Position numbers and translations under genes: made by a program. Positions 16,934-25,877 of a DNA stretch of 64,000 nt are shown here, in pieces. The notes under the pieces are model-generated. The model was not told the DNA's origin and did no database searches. It saw only the letters and a program-made list of their open reading frames with translations. Source of the DNA: SVTX01 sp045542075 (GTDB taxonomy: Bacteria; Bacillota; Clostridia; Oscillospirales; CAG-272); assembly GCA_045542075.1 (NCBI GenBank), contig JAZQKI010000047.1, positions 1 to 64,000 of the forward strand, written 5' to 3'. Every line of letters begins with the position of its first letter. Position 1 is the first letter of the stretch.

Positions 16934-17401
16934 TTATTTCATTTTCTTTGCCTTTACGAAAAAGCGGTGGGAGCATTTGGGACATCTTACCGCATTCTTA
17001 CCCGCCTTATATGGCAAGCGGAGAGTATTTCCGCATTTGGTGCAATCACGGTAGATATACCCTGCGCCGTCCTTGGGTCCTCTTTTAGTCTTTGTGGACG
17101 TATTGCCCGTGAAAAATCTCTTAACCGCTGAACGCGCCTTGAGATATATTTCGTTTTCACGTCTGCGCTTGTAGATGTTTCTTGAAAAGCATCTGAATAC
17201 AGACCAGACTATAAGCACAAGATTAAGTGTAATTATTGCATAAAGGATTATTGCGCCAACAAGATACTTTCCTATAAAAAAACTGAGTATCCATTCAAGC
17301 GCCAGGCTGATAAGAATTAGCACACTTATAAAATTGTAGAGCTGGTCTGTGCCGTATCTTCCGTACATGAATCTATAGATCTTTTCCTTGAATTTTCCCA
17401 T
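16934..17401 (-). CDS. Small membrane protein with C-terminal zinc ribbon, unknown function
   Basis: A 155-aa protein, not assigned to a known family. It has two predicted transmembrane helices (about 22-42 and 48-69), a basic middle (residues 75-105, Arg/Lys-rich) and a C-terminal zinc-ribbon-like segment with CTKCGNTLRLP and CPKCSHRF, the second pair about 19 residues after the first. The final residues are very basic. The combination suggests a membrane protein with a cytoplasmic nucleic-acid- or protein-binding ribbon. It starts after a GGAGGG site. The 178-nt stretch upstream contains a terminator and otherwise AT-rich DNA. Confidence 0.7.
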   Translation of the reverse strand: MGKFKEKIYRFMYGRYGTDQLYNFISVLILISLALEWILSFFIGKYLVGAIILYAIITLNLVLIVWSVFRCFSRNIYKRRRENEIYLKARSAVKRFFTGNTSTKTKRGPKDGAGYIYRDCTKCGNTLRLPYKAGKNAVRCPKCSHRFFVKAKKMK

Positions 17402-17545
17402 TGTCTTTTTTTACCCTCCGATATATCCTATATCATTTCAAATATTATCATAGCCTTGTATAATAAATTTTATCACTAAATAATTAACACCGTATTAACT
17501 GAATACGGCAAACAAGAAATGTTTTGGTGAATTTTAGGTGATTAC

Positions 17546-17580
17546 AAAAAATGAAGCGATAAAAATCGCTTCATTTTTTT
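17546..17580 (-). terminator. Terminator after the 241-aa membrane protein gene
   Basis: Inverted repeat AATGAAGCGAT / ATCGCTTCATT flanked by A and T runs; on the minus strand it starts at the stop codon and ends in a T tract. It ends the greA transcript. Confidence 0.82.
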
Positions 17581-18305
17581 TACTGTCCGAAATTGATTAT
17601 TGCTTTGTAGCACTCAATCATCTCGGCATATGTGTCAGCCTTTGAGCTTTCGCCGTATATATACGGTTTCAAAAGACAAATATACGTGTCCGCGGGCATT
17701 ACCTTGAAGGCATCAAGCTCATATATCGGCAGATCGCCCAAGCGCACGCCATAACCGTCCCCGAGCATTCCTTCGGGCAGCTCATCCCCAAACAGGTCTC
17801 TCATAGACTGTAGTCTTTCGTGAGTTACAAAATTTTTGTATAACTCGCCGCTCACAAAATAGATCGAGCATTCACCGGACGAGACGTAGTCGTCGTAGTT
17901 GCTCTTATTTGTAGTGTTCTGCGAGAGATCGATCTGAGAGGGATCCACACCAATAAGATCGTTTTCATAATATATGGTGTAATTACTGAACTTAACGTTC
18001 TTATTTCCGTCGCCCGTGTAGTCCTCGGGAATTATCTTGCCAAGCTCTGTCTCAATTTCCGCACACTGGTTTGGAGATATGTAGGCAGGTCCGGCAAACG
18101 TCACCGCCGCGTCGATTTCGGTGCGATTGAAGATCTGCACAAGACCGACTATAAGCACCACCAAAAAAAAGGCACCTATAATAATTCCCCATTTGTAGTG
18201 AAACCAGAAATTGTCAAGCTTTGAGAGCAGCTTGCTTTTACTCGTGACGCTCACGTTATCGCCATCGAGCTTGTCATCTACTACGTTTTCTTTATTCTGA
18301 TCCAT
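17580..18305 (-). CDS. Single-pass membrane protein with extracellular domain, unknown function
   Basis: A 241-aa protein I do not recognise. A charged cytoplasmic N-terminus (about 1-37) precedes one transmembrane helix (about 40-61), then a mostly acidic, Tyr-rich extracellular domain of some 180 residues without Cys pairs or known motifs. I prefer ATG 18305 because AAGGGG lies about 8 nt upstream; GTG 18311 is too close to that site. It follows greA by 34 nt and ends in a strong terminator, so it is probably co-expressed with greA. Similar bitopic proteins are common in Clostridia without a known role. Confidence 0.7.
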   Translation of the reverse strand: MDQNKENVVDDKLDGDNVSVTSKSKLLSKLDNFWFHYKWGIIIGAFFLVVLIVGLVQIFNRTEIDAAVTFAGPAYISPNQCAEIETELGKIIPEDYTGDGNKNVKFSNYTIYYENDLIGVDPSQIDLSQNTTNKSNYDDYVSSGECSIYFVSGELYKNFVTHERLQSMRDLFGDELPEGMLGDGYGVRLGDLPIYELDAFKVMPADTYICLLKPYIYGESSKADTYAEMIECYKAIINFGQ

Positions 18306-18339
18306 TTTCACGACCCCTTTGTTATTTTTGGGTCAAATC

Positions 18340-18831
18340 TCAATTGTCGCTCTTACCCGCTCTATATACGTCAACTATCTTAAGCTCGTAAACTCCAACA
18401 GGTGTAGTCACGCTGACAGTCTGTCCCGCGCGTGCGCCCATAAGCGCGCTTCCAACGGGTGAACGGTCAGAGATCTTGCCCTCAAGAGGATTTGCCTCGT
18501 TGGAACCAACGATGCTATACTTTATCTCCTCGTCCTCTTCAACGTCAAGAACGATTACAGTAGAGCCGAGAGAAACTACCTTTGTGTCTATCTTGGACTC
18601 ATCAACGATTGCTGCATTCTCGATAAGTGCCTCAAGCTCCTTTATTTTTGCTTCGTTTTCTGCCTGCTGATTTCTTGCCTCGTCATACTCGGAGTTCTCG
18701 GAAAGGTCACCGAAGGAACGCGCGGTAGCGATAGCCTCCTTGATCTCCTCTCTCTTTACGGACTTACGGTAATCAAGCTCGTCTGTAAGCTCCTTGTAGC
18801 CCTCGGGCGTATATAACTGCTTCTCTGCCAT
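18340..18831 (-). CDS. greA: Transcription elongation factor GreA
   Basis: A 163-aa factor that rescues backtracked RNA polymerase by stimulating transcript cleavage. The N-terminal coiled coil contains DLSENSEYDEARNQQAENEAKI (about residues 42-63), where the acidic tip residues D and E act in the secondary channel; the C-terminal FKBP-like domain holds ISDRSPVGSALMGARAGQTV. Length is normal. It has GGAG upstream, starts 36 nt after the S41 protease gene and precedes a membrane protein gene. Confidence 0.96.
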   Translation of the reverse strand: MAEKQLYTPEGYKELTDELDYRKSVKREEIKEAIATARSFGDLSENSEYDEARNQQAENEAKIKELEALIENAAIVDESKIDTKVVSLGSTVIVLDVEEDEEIKYSIVGSNEANPLEGKISDRSPVGSALMGARAGQTVSVTTPVGVYELKIVDVYRAGKSDN

Positions 18832-18867
18832 GATAAAATTCTCCTTTTATATATGTTTGTTTTATTT

Positions 18868-20430
18868 TTAGTTTTGTTTCAGATTTTCAATAGCACTCTG
18901 CAATTGATTATCCTTGTAGTGAGGAATGGGCGATGTGCCGTATTCCTTTGCCTCGTCAGAGAGCTGGATCTCGATATCGGGAATTATGCCCACACCGTGA
19001 TAGGATTCGTGGCTCTTTGAAAAATAGAGGTTTGTTGTGAGCTTAAGCGCGCCCTTAAGTCCGTAGTTATCAAGATAATACGTGCGCTGCATACAGCCCT
19101 TGCCGTACGTCTTGACACCAACTATTGTACCAAGAGAATAATCTCTCACAGTCGCGGTGAAAAGCTCCGCGGCGCTTGCCGTATTCTCATTTACGAGAAC
19201 TGCAAGCTTCATACCCTTGTATTTTCCTATATCTTCTTTTTTGATAGTGAACTGATCGTTTGAGCGTTCCTTTACGGTATATTTTTCCGTGACCTTACCA
19301 TCTCTGTCCTCAACGGTCATTACAAGGTCGCCTTCATCGAGAAAATATGAAACTACCGAGACGATGGACTCAACGTATCCGCCGGGATTGTTTCTAAGGT
19401 CTATTATGAAATACTCGCAGCCTGCCTCTGTTAAGCTATCCACTGCTTCGCAGAACTGCGTGGGTGTGGTATAGTCAAATCCGGATATGCTTATGATGCC
19501 TACCTTTTCGTCGGTTTCGCAAACCTTGCCCTTAACGGATATTGTCACGACCTTTTTGCGAGTTATGTTATACTCTATAGGCTCATATTCACCTGCTTCA
19601 TTTTTTCTGTGAACTGTGAACTTTGCCTTTGTTCCCTCTTTGCCCGCGAGCTTATCAAGAGCCGCGTTATATCCAAGGTCCGTCACGCTTTCCGCATCCT
19701 CTCCGATACCGATATGAGTTATCATATCTCCAACAAGAATGCCTGCTTCCTCTGCAGAGGAATTTTCATAAACCGAAACTATCTGTATTGCGCTTACGGT
19801 CTGTCCGTTGAGCGTGAACGTACTTTCTACAACGCCGATGCCTACTCCGACAAATTCGCCCGTCATATCCTGCGTGAGTGCCTCAAGCTCCTCCTCGGTG
19901 TAATACTCCGCGTAAATATCACCGCTGAAGTCTACATATGCGTCAAGCAGATGCTCGCCAAATTTCTCGTCGTCAATTCCGTCATATGAATACTCACGGA
20001 AGAACTTGTCAAGCGCTGAAAGATCATTCAGATACTCGGGGGTTTTGTTGTTGACCGCCCCTGTCATATGTCTTGAGCATATACCGAAGGTTATCATTAT
20101 ACAGAAGAGTCCGACTGCCGCGGCAAGAATAATAGCCGTTGTGAGCGACAATGTGCGCGGCGTTTTTCCTTTGCTCTGCTTTGAGGGTACGAATGTAGTC
20201 ACTCCCTCGGGGAGAATAAGCTCATATCCGCTCGACCCAAGCGCATAGGAAAGTTTTCTCTCTATCTCCGATTTGGAGATCGTCTTGTCCTTTACTGAAA
20301 AGCAAACGCTGGATGTCTCTGCCGACGCCTGAACTGTCTCAACGTCGATGCACGATCTTACAATGGAGCTTACTTTTTCTTCATCCTGACCTGTCATTAT
20401 TCTCGACACGGTGTAGGTATATTTTTCCAT
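18868..20430 (-). CDS. S41 family C-terminal processing peptidase with N-terminal HMA-like domain
   Basis: About 520 aa. An N-terminal cytoplasmic region (1-78) looks like a ferredoxin-like heavy-metal-associated fold without the CxxC motif. One transmembrane helix (about 95-117) follows, then an extracytoplasmic PDZ domain (GVGIGVVES, SAEEAGILVGDMI) and the S41 protease core with the catalytic Ser in NENTASAAELF and the Lys in TYGKGCMQ. CtpA-type enzymes degrade or process envelope proteins. I start at ATG 20430, where MEKYTYTVSR begins the domain; the frame is open a further 57 nt. The HMA-like assignment is inference from pattern. Confidence 0.85.
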   Translation of the reverse strand: MEKYTYTVSRIMTGQDEEKVSSIVRSCIDVETVQASAETSSVCFSVKDKTISKSEIERKLSYALGSSGYELILPEGVTTFVPSKQSKGKTPRTLSLTTAIILAAAVGLFCIMITFGICSRHMTGAVNNKTPEYLNDLSALDKFFREYSYDGIDDEKFGEHLLDAYVDFSGDIYAEYYTEEELEALTQDMTGEFVGVGIGVVESTFTLNGQTVSAIQIVSVYENSSAEEAGILVGDMITHIGIGEDAESVTDLGYNAALDKLAGKEGTKAKFTVHRKNEAGEYEPIEYNITRKKVVTISVKGKVCETDEKVGIISISGFDYTTPTQFCEAVDSLTEAGCEYFIIDLRNNPGGYVESIVSVVSYFLDEGDLVMTVEDRDGKVTEKYTVKERSNDQFTIKKEDIGKYKGMKLAVLVNENTASAAELFTATVRDYSLGTIVGVKTYGKGCMQRTYYLDNYGLKGALKLTTNLYFSKSHESYHGVGIIPDIEIQLSDEAKEYGTSPIPHYKDNQLQSAIENLKQN

Positions 20431-20484
20431 TAATCTACCAAACCTTTCGCTTTTTGATGGGGTGTTATTTCTATAACACAATAT

Positions 20485-20522
20485 CAAGCGAAACGCCCAA
20501 AGATGTGTGGACGCTTCGCTTG
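20485..20522 (-). terminator. Possible terminator after the PucR-type regulator gene
   Basis: A 14-bp stem (caagcgaa core perfect, two G-U pairs beyond) with a 10-nt loop lies between the regulator gene and the S41 gene. The T run after it is weak, so it may instead be an attenuating hairpin in the S41 leader. Confidence 0.4.
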
Positions 20523-20570
20523 ACAGATAGGATTATATTATCCAAAATTATTTAATTTTATTACTCTAAA

Positions 20571-21656
20571 TCAATATTTTGTAGGCTTGGAGGAAAGATA
20601 TTTCTTAACCATAAGAGCAACCTTGAAGGTTATCGCATGCTCAAACTCACGGAGGTCAAGTCCTGTAATCTTTCTTATCTTTTCAAGTCTGTAAACAAGT
20701 GTATTTCTATGTACGAAAAGCTTTCTGGACGTCTCGGAGACGTTGAGGTTATTCTCGAAGAAGCACTGAATAGTCATAAGTGTCTCACGGTCGAGAGACT
20801 CAAGGCTTCCCTTCTTGAACACTTCCTGAAGGAACATATCGCAGAGAGTTGTGGGGAGCTGATAGATAAGTCTGCCGATACCGAGATTTTCGTAGCTTAT
20901 TATGTTCTTTTCCGTCTCGAATACCTTACCAACCTCGAGCGCTACCTGAGCTTCCTTGTATGCTCTTGCAAGGTCTTTGAGATTGTCAACAACTGTAGAT
21001 ACACCGATATTTACCTTTGTATAGAACTCGGAGGAAAGTGTATCGGAAATGTTTGTAGCTATCTTTTCGATATCCTTTGCATCAGTGCCCGGCTTTATGT
21101 CCTTAACAAGCACTATGTCGTGCTCACCTACGCTGATAACGTAGTCCTTGGACTTGTCGGGGAACATGTTCTGAAGCATCTCAAAAGGCATAACGTCCGT
21201 CTTGCCAAAGAATTTTATGAGGAATACAATTCTCTGCTCCTCAGAGTTGAAATGAAGCTCCTTGGACTTGATGTAAATATCGCTGGGGAGAATGTTATCA
21301 AGGATAATATTCTTGATAAACGAGCCCTTGTCGTACTTCTCATCGTAGAGATTTTTGATATTGGAGAGAGAAACTGCCAAAAGCTTGGACATTTTCTCTG
21401 CCATTTTGTCCTCACCCTCCATGAAAACGATGTACTCTGTCTTGGTTCCCACGGTGATGGGACGGTATGTATATCCACCCGATACTATGTGACCCGCGGA
21501 GTACATAAGCTCATCGCGCACTCCCTGCTTTACCTCGCCTATCTTTACAAGCTCGGAGCAAGCAACGATAACACCGTTTTCGTCAATAACGCCGATAACA
21601 CGGTCAACCGCGGTTTTCATCTGATGAATTACATTCTGGAACAATCTGTTCGACAT
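20571..21656 (-). CDS. PucR/CdaR-type helix-turn-helix transcriptional regulator
   Basis: A 361-aa regulator. The N-terminal part (about 1-100) resembles the sugar-diacid/purine sensing region of CdaR proteins (DRVIGVIDENGVIVAC), a GGDEF-like middle region follows, and the C-terminal PucR HTH reads ENNLNVSETSRKLFVHRNTLVYRLEKI (about 312-338; the NTLxYRL segment is diagnostic). The effector is unknown and no diacid or purine genes are adjacent. I start at ATG 21656 after GGGAAAGGAA. It lies 52 nt after rsmE and is probably co-transcribed with it. Confidence 0.86.
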   Translation of the reverse strand: MSNRLFQNVIHQMKTAVDRVIGVIDENGVIVACSELVKIGEVKQGVRDELMYSAGHIVSGGYTYRPITVGTKTEYIVFMEGEDKMAEKMSKLLAVSLSNIKNLYDEKYDKGSFIKNIILDNILPSDIYIKSKELHFNSEEQRIVFLIKFFGKTDVMPFEMLQNMFPDKSKDYVISVGEHDIVLVKDIKPGTDAKDIEKIATNISDTLSSEFYTKVNIGVSTVVDNLKDLARAYKEAQVALEVGKVFETEKNIISYENLGIGRLIYQLPTTLCDMFLQEVFKKGSLESLDRETLMTIQCFFENNLNVSETSRKLFVHRNTLVYRLEKIRKITGLDLREFEHAITFKVALMVKKYLSSKPTKY

Positions 21657-21708
21657 AAAAATTCCTTTCCCGGCAAGCATTTGCAAGCCTTCTTATATTG
21701 ATTTAATA

Positions 21709-22455
21709 TTAAAGTTCAAATTCATACACGAGACAACTCAGCACAAAGCCCGATGCAGTCTCAGTTCTCAGTATTCTCTTTCCAAGCCCCGCCAGCGACA
21801 TACCTCGCTCGCGCGCCTGCTGTGCCTCTCGGATAGAAAATCCTCCCTCGCTTCCTATCACGATCGAAATGCTTAAGTCCTCACGCGGCTTGTCCCTGAG
21901 CTTGTCCTTTATCAATTGACCAAGCGGCAGGGTCCCGTCCCCTTCGTAGCAAAACAGGACAATATCCGCCTGCATCGCCTCATCAAGCATTTTTTCGTAA
22001 GTGATCGTAGGATTTACCTGCGGGACCACTCCGCGCCCCGACTGTTTTGCAGCCTCAAGAGAAATTCTTTGTCTGCGGGAGAGCTTTTTACCATCGGGAT
22101 CCTTTTCCTTTGCGATGCATCGCTCGCTTTGGAATGTTGTGATCTCGCTCACACCGCATTCAACTGCCTTCTGAATTATGTAATCAAGCTTCTCGCCCTT
22201 GGGGAGTGCCTGATAAAGATGAGCGCGAAAATTCGGCTCGGTCTCCGCCTTTTTCTGAGATATTATCTCCGCGGTCACAAGCCCCTCTGAAAATCCTTTG
22301 AGTACACACTCATATTCATTTTTCTGCATATCCGATACCGTGATACACTCACCCACCGCCATACGCAAAGAGCGTGATATATGGTGCGCATCGTCTCCGA
22401 CGATATTTACTATGCCGTCGGCTATTTGATTTTGTCTTACAAAAAATCGAGGCAT
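21709..22455 (-). CDS. rsmE: 16S rRNA (uracil(1498)-N(3))-methyltransferase
   Basis: A 248-aa SPOUT-class enzyme that methylates U1498 of 16S rRNA. An N-terminal PUA-like region (DAHHISRSLRMAVGECITV, about 21-39) precedes the knotted methyltransferase domain with IVIGSEGGFSIREAQQAR and LGKRILRTETA near the C-terminus, which bind SAM. In many Firmicutes rsmE follows prmA in the dnaK operon; here prmA is 17 kb away and rsmE has its own promoter. Confidence 0.95.
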   Translation of the reverse strand: MPRFFVRQNQIADGIVNIVGDDAHHISRSLRMAVGECITVSDMQKNEYECVLKGFSEGLVTAEIISQKKAETEPNFRAHLYQALPKGEKLDYIIQKAVECGVSEITTFQSERCIAKEKDPDGKKLSRRQRISLEAAKQSGRGVVPQVNPTITYEKMLDEAMQADIVLFCYEGDGTLPLGQLIKDKLRDKPREDLSISIVIGSEGGFSIREAQQARERGMSLAGLGKRILRTETASGFVLSCLVYEFEL

Positions 22456-22564
22456 AAAAATCTCCGAAAACAGTATATATAGGTCCTGACAGTTAGTTTA
22501 TTGTGTACTTTTATTGGGCATTTTCAACAACAGTTTTATTACAATGACTAACGAAATACACTTC

Positions 22565-22593
22565 ATTATAATACAAAAGCACCAATTTGTCAA
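22565..22593 (-). promoter_or_regulatory. Consensus SigA promoter for the rsmE operon
   Basis: On the minus strand, TTGACA (22593-22588), 17 nt, TATAAT (22570-22565), giving a leader of about 100 nt before rsmE. Confidence 0.87.
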
Positions 22594-22723
22594 CGGCTTT
22601 TTTGTAAAAAAGTACATAATATCTCACACAATTTACAATTTATTATCAATTTATCCCCCTTCAAAAGACAATTCAAACAAAATTGCGGTTCGTCATAAAT
22701 ATGAACAAAAAGTTTTTTGCGAT

Positions 22724-22759
22724 AAAAAATCACCAAACTCTGCGTTTGGTGATTTTTTT
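22724..22759 (-). terminator. Terminator of the decarboxylase operon
   Basis: A 15-bp arm pair AAAAAATCACCAAAC / GTTTGGTGATTTTTT with a 5-nt loop, directly after the oadA stop codon and with a T run on the minus strand. Confidence 0.88.
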
Positions 22760-22761
22760 GA

Positions 22762-24162
22762 TTATACGCTGTGTACTCCGATAGACGAATCTGCCGCACT
22801 GTCCACACCGTATTTTTTATTCTTTCTGTATTCAAAGAACTTGAGCGCTACCTGCTCGAAGAGCGCGTATGAAAGCACGTCCTCGTCCTGTTCAAGATAT
22901 CCTGCGGGTATCTTTGCGCGAAGCTCGTCAAGCTCAGGCTTGAGGTCATCAGCGGGACGGTAGTCTATAACCTTTGCGTCCTCGCCGAGTATCTTCTTGA
23001 CAAACTCGGGATCAATAGCGACGGGAGTCTTACCGTACTCACCGCGTACCACGCCCTTGAATTCCTTTGTGACCATCTTATATCTTTCGCCGTTAAGCAC
23101 GTTGAACACCGCCTGCGTACCCACTATCTGCGACGAGGGGGTTACGAGCGGAGGGTATCCTACGTCTGCTCTTACTCGCGGTACCTCCTCAAGCACCTCG
23201 GTCAGCTTATCCTCCTTGCCTGCCTGCTTAAGCTGGGACATAAGGTTGGAGAGCATTCCGCCGGGGACCTGATAGATAAGCGCGTTTACGTCTACCTTGA
23301 GCGCCTTGGGATTAAGAAGTCCGCTTGCGAGATATTCCTCGCGAATAGGCGTAAAGTACTTGGTTATCGGGTCAAGATCGTCAAGCTTGATGCCTGTATC
23401 GTACTGTGTTCCCTGGAGTGTCGCAACAAGTGTCTCCGTGGGAGGCTGTGAGGTACCCATAGCCATAGGCGAAATTGCGGTATCGACAATATCAACGCCT
23501 GCCTCAATAGCCTTAAGAAGCGTCATAGAAGCAAGACCTGCCGTGTAGTGTGTATGAAGCTGTATGGGAAGATCTGTGCTTGCTTTCAAGGTCTTTACAA
23601 GCTCATACGCGTCGTAGGGTTTGAGAAGTCCCGCCATATCCTTGATACAGATTGAGTCAGCGCCCATATCCTCAAGTCTCTTGGCGTATTCGGAATAATA
23701 ATCCATCGTGTAAACGGGACCTGTTGTATAGCTGAACGCCGCCTGAACGTGACCGCCCTCGCGCTTTGTTGCATTTATTGCGGTCTTAAGGTTTCTGGGA
23801 TCATTGAGCGCGTCGAATATACGGATAATATCTATACCGTTTGCAATAGATTTCTGAACAAAATACTCAACAACGTCATCAGAATAGTGACGGTAGCCGA
23901 GAATGTTCTGTCCGCGGAAAAGCATCTGAAGCTTTGTATCCTTTACGTGATCACGAATGGTGCGGAGTCTTTCCCAAGGATCTTCGTTGAGAAATCTCAT
24001 ACACGCGTCAAACGTAGCTCCTCCCCAAGCTTCAAGTGAGTGGTAGCCCACCTTATCCATCTGCTCGAGTATTGGAAGCATCTGCTCTGTTGTCATTCTC
24101 GTAGCAACGAGTGACTGATGCGAGTCTCGGAGTACAGTTTCGGTAATTTTTACCTGTGCCAT
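22762..24162 (-). CDS. oadA: Oxaloacetate decarboxylase alpha chain, carboxyltransferase part (OadA)
   Basis: A 466-aa carboxyltransferase that moves CO2 from oxaloacetate to biotin. The N-terminus ITETVLRDSHQSLVATRM carries the metal-binding Asp, SICIKDMAGLLKP near residue 170 the catalytic Lys, and LHTHYTAGLASMT near 205 the metal His pair. Unlike classical OadA (about 590 aa) it lacks the C-terminal biotin domain, which is encoded separately at 25480. It is the last gene of the five-gene pump operon. A pyruvate carboxylase 5S-type subunit is the nearest alternative; the pump context favours oxaloacetate decarboxylase. Confidence 0.9.
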   Translation of the reverse strand: MAQVKITETVLRDSHQSLVATRMTTEQMLPILEQMDKVGYHSLEAWGGATFDACMRFLNEDPWERLRTIRDHVKDTKLQMLFRGQNILGYRHYSDDVVEYFVQKSIANGIDIIRIFDALNDPRNLKTAINATKREGGHVQAAFSYTTGPVYTMDYYSEYAKRLEDMGADSICIKDMAGLLKPYDAYELVKTLKASTDLPIQLHTHYTAGLASMTLLKAIEAGVDIVDTAISPMAMGTSQPPTETLVATLQGTQYDTGIKLDDLDPITKYFTPIREEYLASGLLNPKALKVDVNALIYQVPGGMLSNLMSQLKQAGKEDKLTEVLEEVPRVRADVGYPPLVTPSSQIVGTQAVFNVLNGERYKMVTKEFKGVVRGEYGKTPVAIDPEFVKKILGEDAKVIDYRPADDLKPELDELRAKIPAGYLEQDEDVLSYALFEQVALKFFEYRKNKKYGVDSAADSSIGVHSV

Positions 24163-24201
24163 TTATTTATTAACCAAACCTTTCTGAAAAATTATCGGTC
24201 A

Positions 24202-25431
24202 TCAACCGATCCACGACAGGAATACGCCCGCACATACCGCAGAGCCTATAACACCTGCCACGTTGGGTCCCATCGCGTGCATAAGAAGGAAGTTTGAAGG
24301 GTCCTCCTTTTGTCCTACTACCTGCGATACTCTCGCCGCCATAGGAACCGCGGATACGCCCGCAGAACCGATGAGGGGGTTGATCTTTCCGCCCGAGAGC
24401 CAGTTCATTATCTTTGCAGTGATAAGTCCTCCGCTGGTCGAGATGCAGAACGCTACAAGACCACAGATAATAATAACCACTGTCTGTATGCTCAAAAAGT
24501 TTGCCGCGGATGCAGTTGCGCCTACCGATATACCGAGCAGGATAGTGACGATATTCATAAACTCATTCTGTACGGTCTTTGAGAGTCGCTCAGTAACACC
24601 GCATACGTTGAGTATATTTCCGAACATAAGGCAGCCGATAAGAGCCAGAGCGTCGGGTACAAGAATACCTACGACAAAAGTTACGAGAATGGGGAAAATA
24701 AGCTTTTCAAGTCTGGATACGGGACGAAGCTTATCCATCTTTATGAGTCTTTCCTTCTTTGTTGTAAAGAGCTTCATAAAGGGAGGCTGGATCATCGGAA
24801 TAAGCGCCATATAAGAGTATGCGGCGATAGCGACAGCGCCGAGAATTGCGGGACCGAGTGTTTTAGTGACAAGGATCGCCGTAGGACCGTCCGCTCCGCC
24901 AATAATACCGATTGATGCTGCCTGGCCGATGGTGTAGAATCCCGAGGCAAATGCCGCCGAGAATGCTACGAATACACCAAGCTGCGCACCCGCGCCAATA
25001 AGGAAATACTTGGGGTTTGCGATAAGAGGGGTAAAGTCGGTCATCGCACCGATACCTATAAATATAATACACGGATATATTCCCAGCTTGACACCGATAT
25101 AGAGCAGATCAAGGAATCCACCCTCGCTGAGCACCATCTTGATTGATTCAAGAACGGTCAGCTTGCCCTCGTTGTCAATCCACATATCAAGGTGGAAGAG
25201 ATTTGCTCCCGGCAGGTTGGTAAGCAACATACCGATAGCAATCGGGAGAAGGAGCAGAGGCTCAAACTTTTTGGCTATTGCAAGATAGATCAGCGCAAAG
25301 GCGATGACATACATAACGAGATACTGCCATCCCATCCATTTGCCGTCCGCATTGAAGCTTTGCTCACCAAAAATATAGTTGAAGCCCATACTTCCAATAA
25401 AATTCTTTATTGTTTCTATGATGCCTGACAT
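24202..25431 (-). CDS. oadB: Sodium-pumping decarboxylase subunit beta (OadB family)
   Basis: A 409-aa integral membrane protein with about ten helices that decarboxylates carboxybiotin and exports Na+. The family's conserved GGADGPTAI segment (essential Asp) lies near residue 180, AAYSYMALIPMIQPP near 210, and MHAMGPNVAGVIGSA near the C-terminus, the region of the second Na+ site. A long loop after the first helix (FGEQSFNADGKWMGWQ) is an addition often seen in clostridial members. It lies between the biotin carrier gene and oadA. Confidence 0.94.
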   Translation of the reverse strand: MSGIIETIKNFIGSMGFNYIFGEQSFNADGKWMGWQYLVMYVIAFALIYLAIAKKFEPLLLLPIAIGMLLTNLPGANLFHLDMWIDNEGKLTVLESIKMVLSEGGFLDLLYIGVKLGIYPCIIFIGIGAMTDFTPLIANPKYFLIGAGAQLGVFVAFSAAFASGFYTIGQAASIGIIGGADGPTAILVTKTLGPAILGAVAIAAYSYMALIPMIQPPFMKLFTTKKERLIKMDKLRPVSRLEKLIFPILVTFVVGILVPDALALIGCLMFGNILNVCGVTERLSKTVQNEFMNIVTILLGISVGATASAANFLSIQTVVIIICGLVAFCISTSGGLITAKIMNWLSGGKINPLIGSAGVSAVPMAARVSQVVGQKEDPSNFLLMHAMGPNVAGVIGSAVCAGVFLSWIG

Positions 25432-25479
25432 CTACACAATTCCTTTCGTAAAATTCTGAATTTTAATATGGAATTGCTA

Positions 25480-25854
25480 TCAGTTGAGAGTTACGAGAAC
25501 ATCCTCGGATGCAACTGACGAGCCCTTCTGTACGTTTACAGATGCAACTGTACCATCTTCGGGAGCGCAGATATCGTTCTCCATCTTCATAGCCTCGAGA
25601 ACGCAAAGAACGTCACCCTTCTTCACTGCCTGACCTGCGCTTACGTTGATCTTCATAATAGTACCGGGCATAGGCGCCTTTACTGCAACTGCGCCTGCGG
25701 GAGCTGCCGCCTTAGGCGCTGCGGATGCTGCAGGAGCTGTGACAGGTGCTGCTGCGGGAGCAGCAACGGGAGCTGCGGCAGGAGTTGCACTGCCTACCTC
25801 TTCAACAACTACGTCATATGTTACACCGTTTACGGTTACGTTAAATCTTCTCAT
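25480..25854 (-). CDS. Biotin carboxyl carrier protein of the decarboxylase
   Basis: A 124-aa protein: an N-terminal MRRFNVTVNGVTYDVVVEE strand region, an Ala/Pro-rich flexible linker (about 25-50), and a C-terminal biotinyl domain with the lysine in VLEAMKMEND. It shuttles carboxybiotin between carboxyltransferase and beta subunit. Domain order matches the gcdC/mmdC-type carriers of sodium-pump decarboxylases. Alternating GCA/GCT-rich codons make the linker a simple-sequence tract that may vary in length between strains. Confidence 0.94.
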   Translation of the reverse strand: MRRFNVTVNGVTYDVVVEEVGSATPAAAPVAAPAAAPVTAPAASAAPKAAAPAGAVAVKAPMPGTIMKINVSAGQAVKKGDVLCVLEAMKMENDICAPEDGTVASVNVQKGSSVASEDVLVTLN

Positions 25855-25877
25855 TTTATAAACCTTTTCCCTTTCTA

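Larger units (their letters stand above)
22456..22761. other. Intergenic region with rsmE promoter and decarboxylase terminator
   Basis: A 306-nt AT-rich stretch between two minus-strand operons. It holds the consensus promoter at 22565-22593 and the terminator at 22724-22759. No small gene or structured RNA was recognised in the rest. Confidence 0.7.

Noticed and set aside
20515..20545. TTGACA at 20519-20524 as a plus-strand promoter
   Set aside because: The AT-rich sequence after it gives at best a 9-nt spacer, and no plus-strand gene follows.
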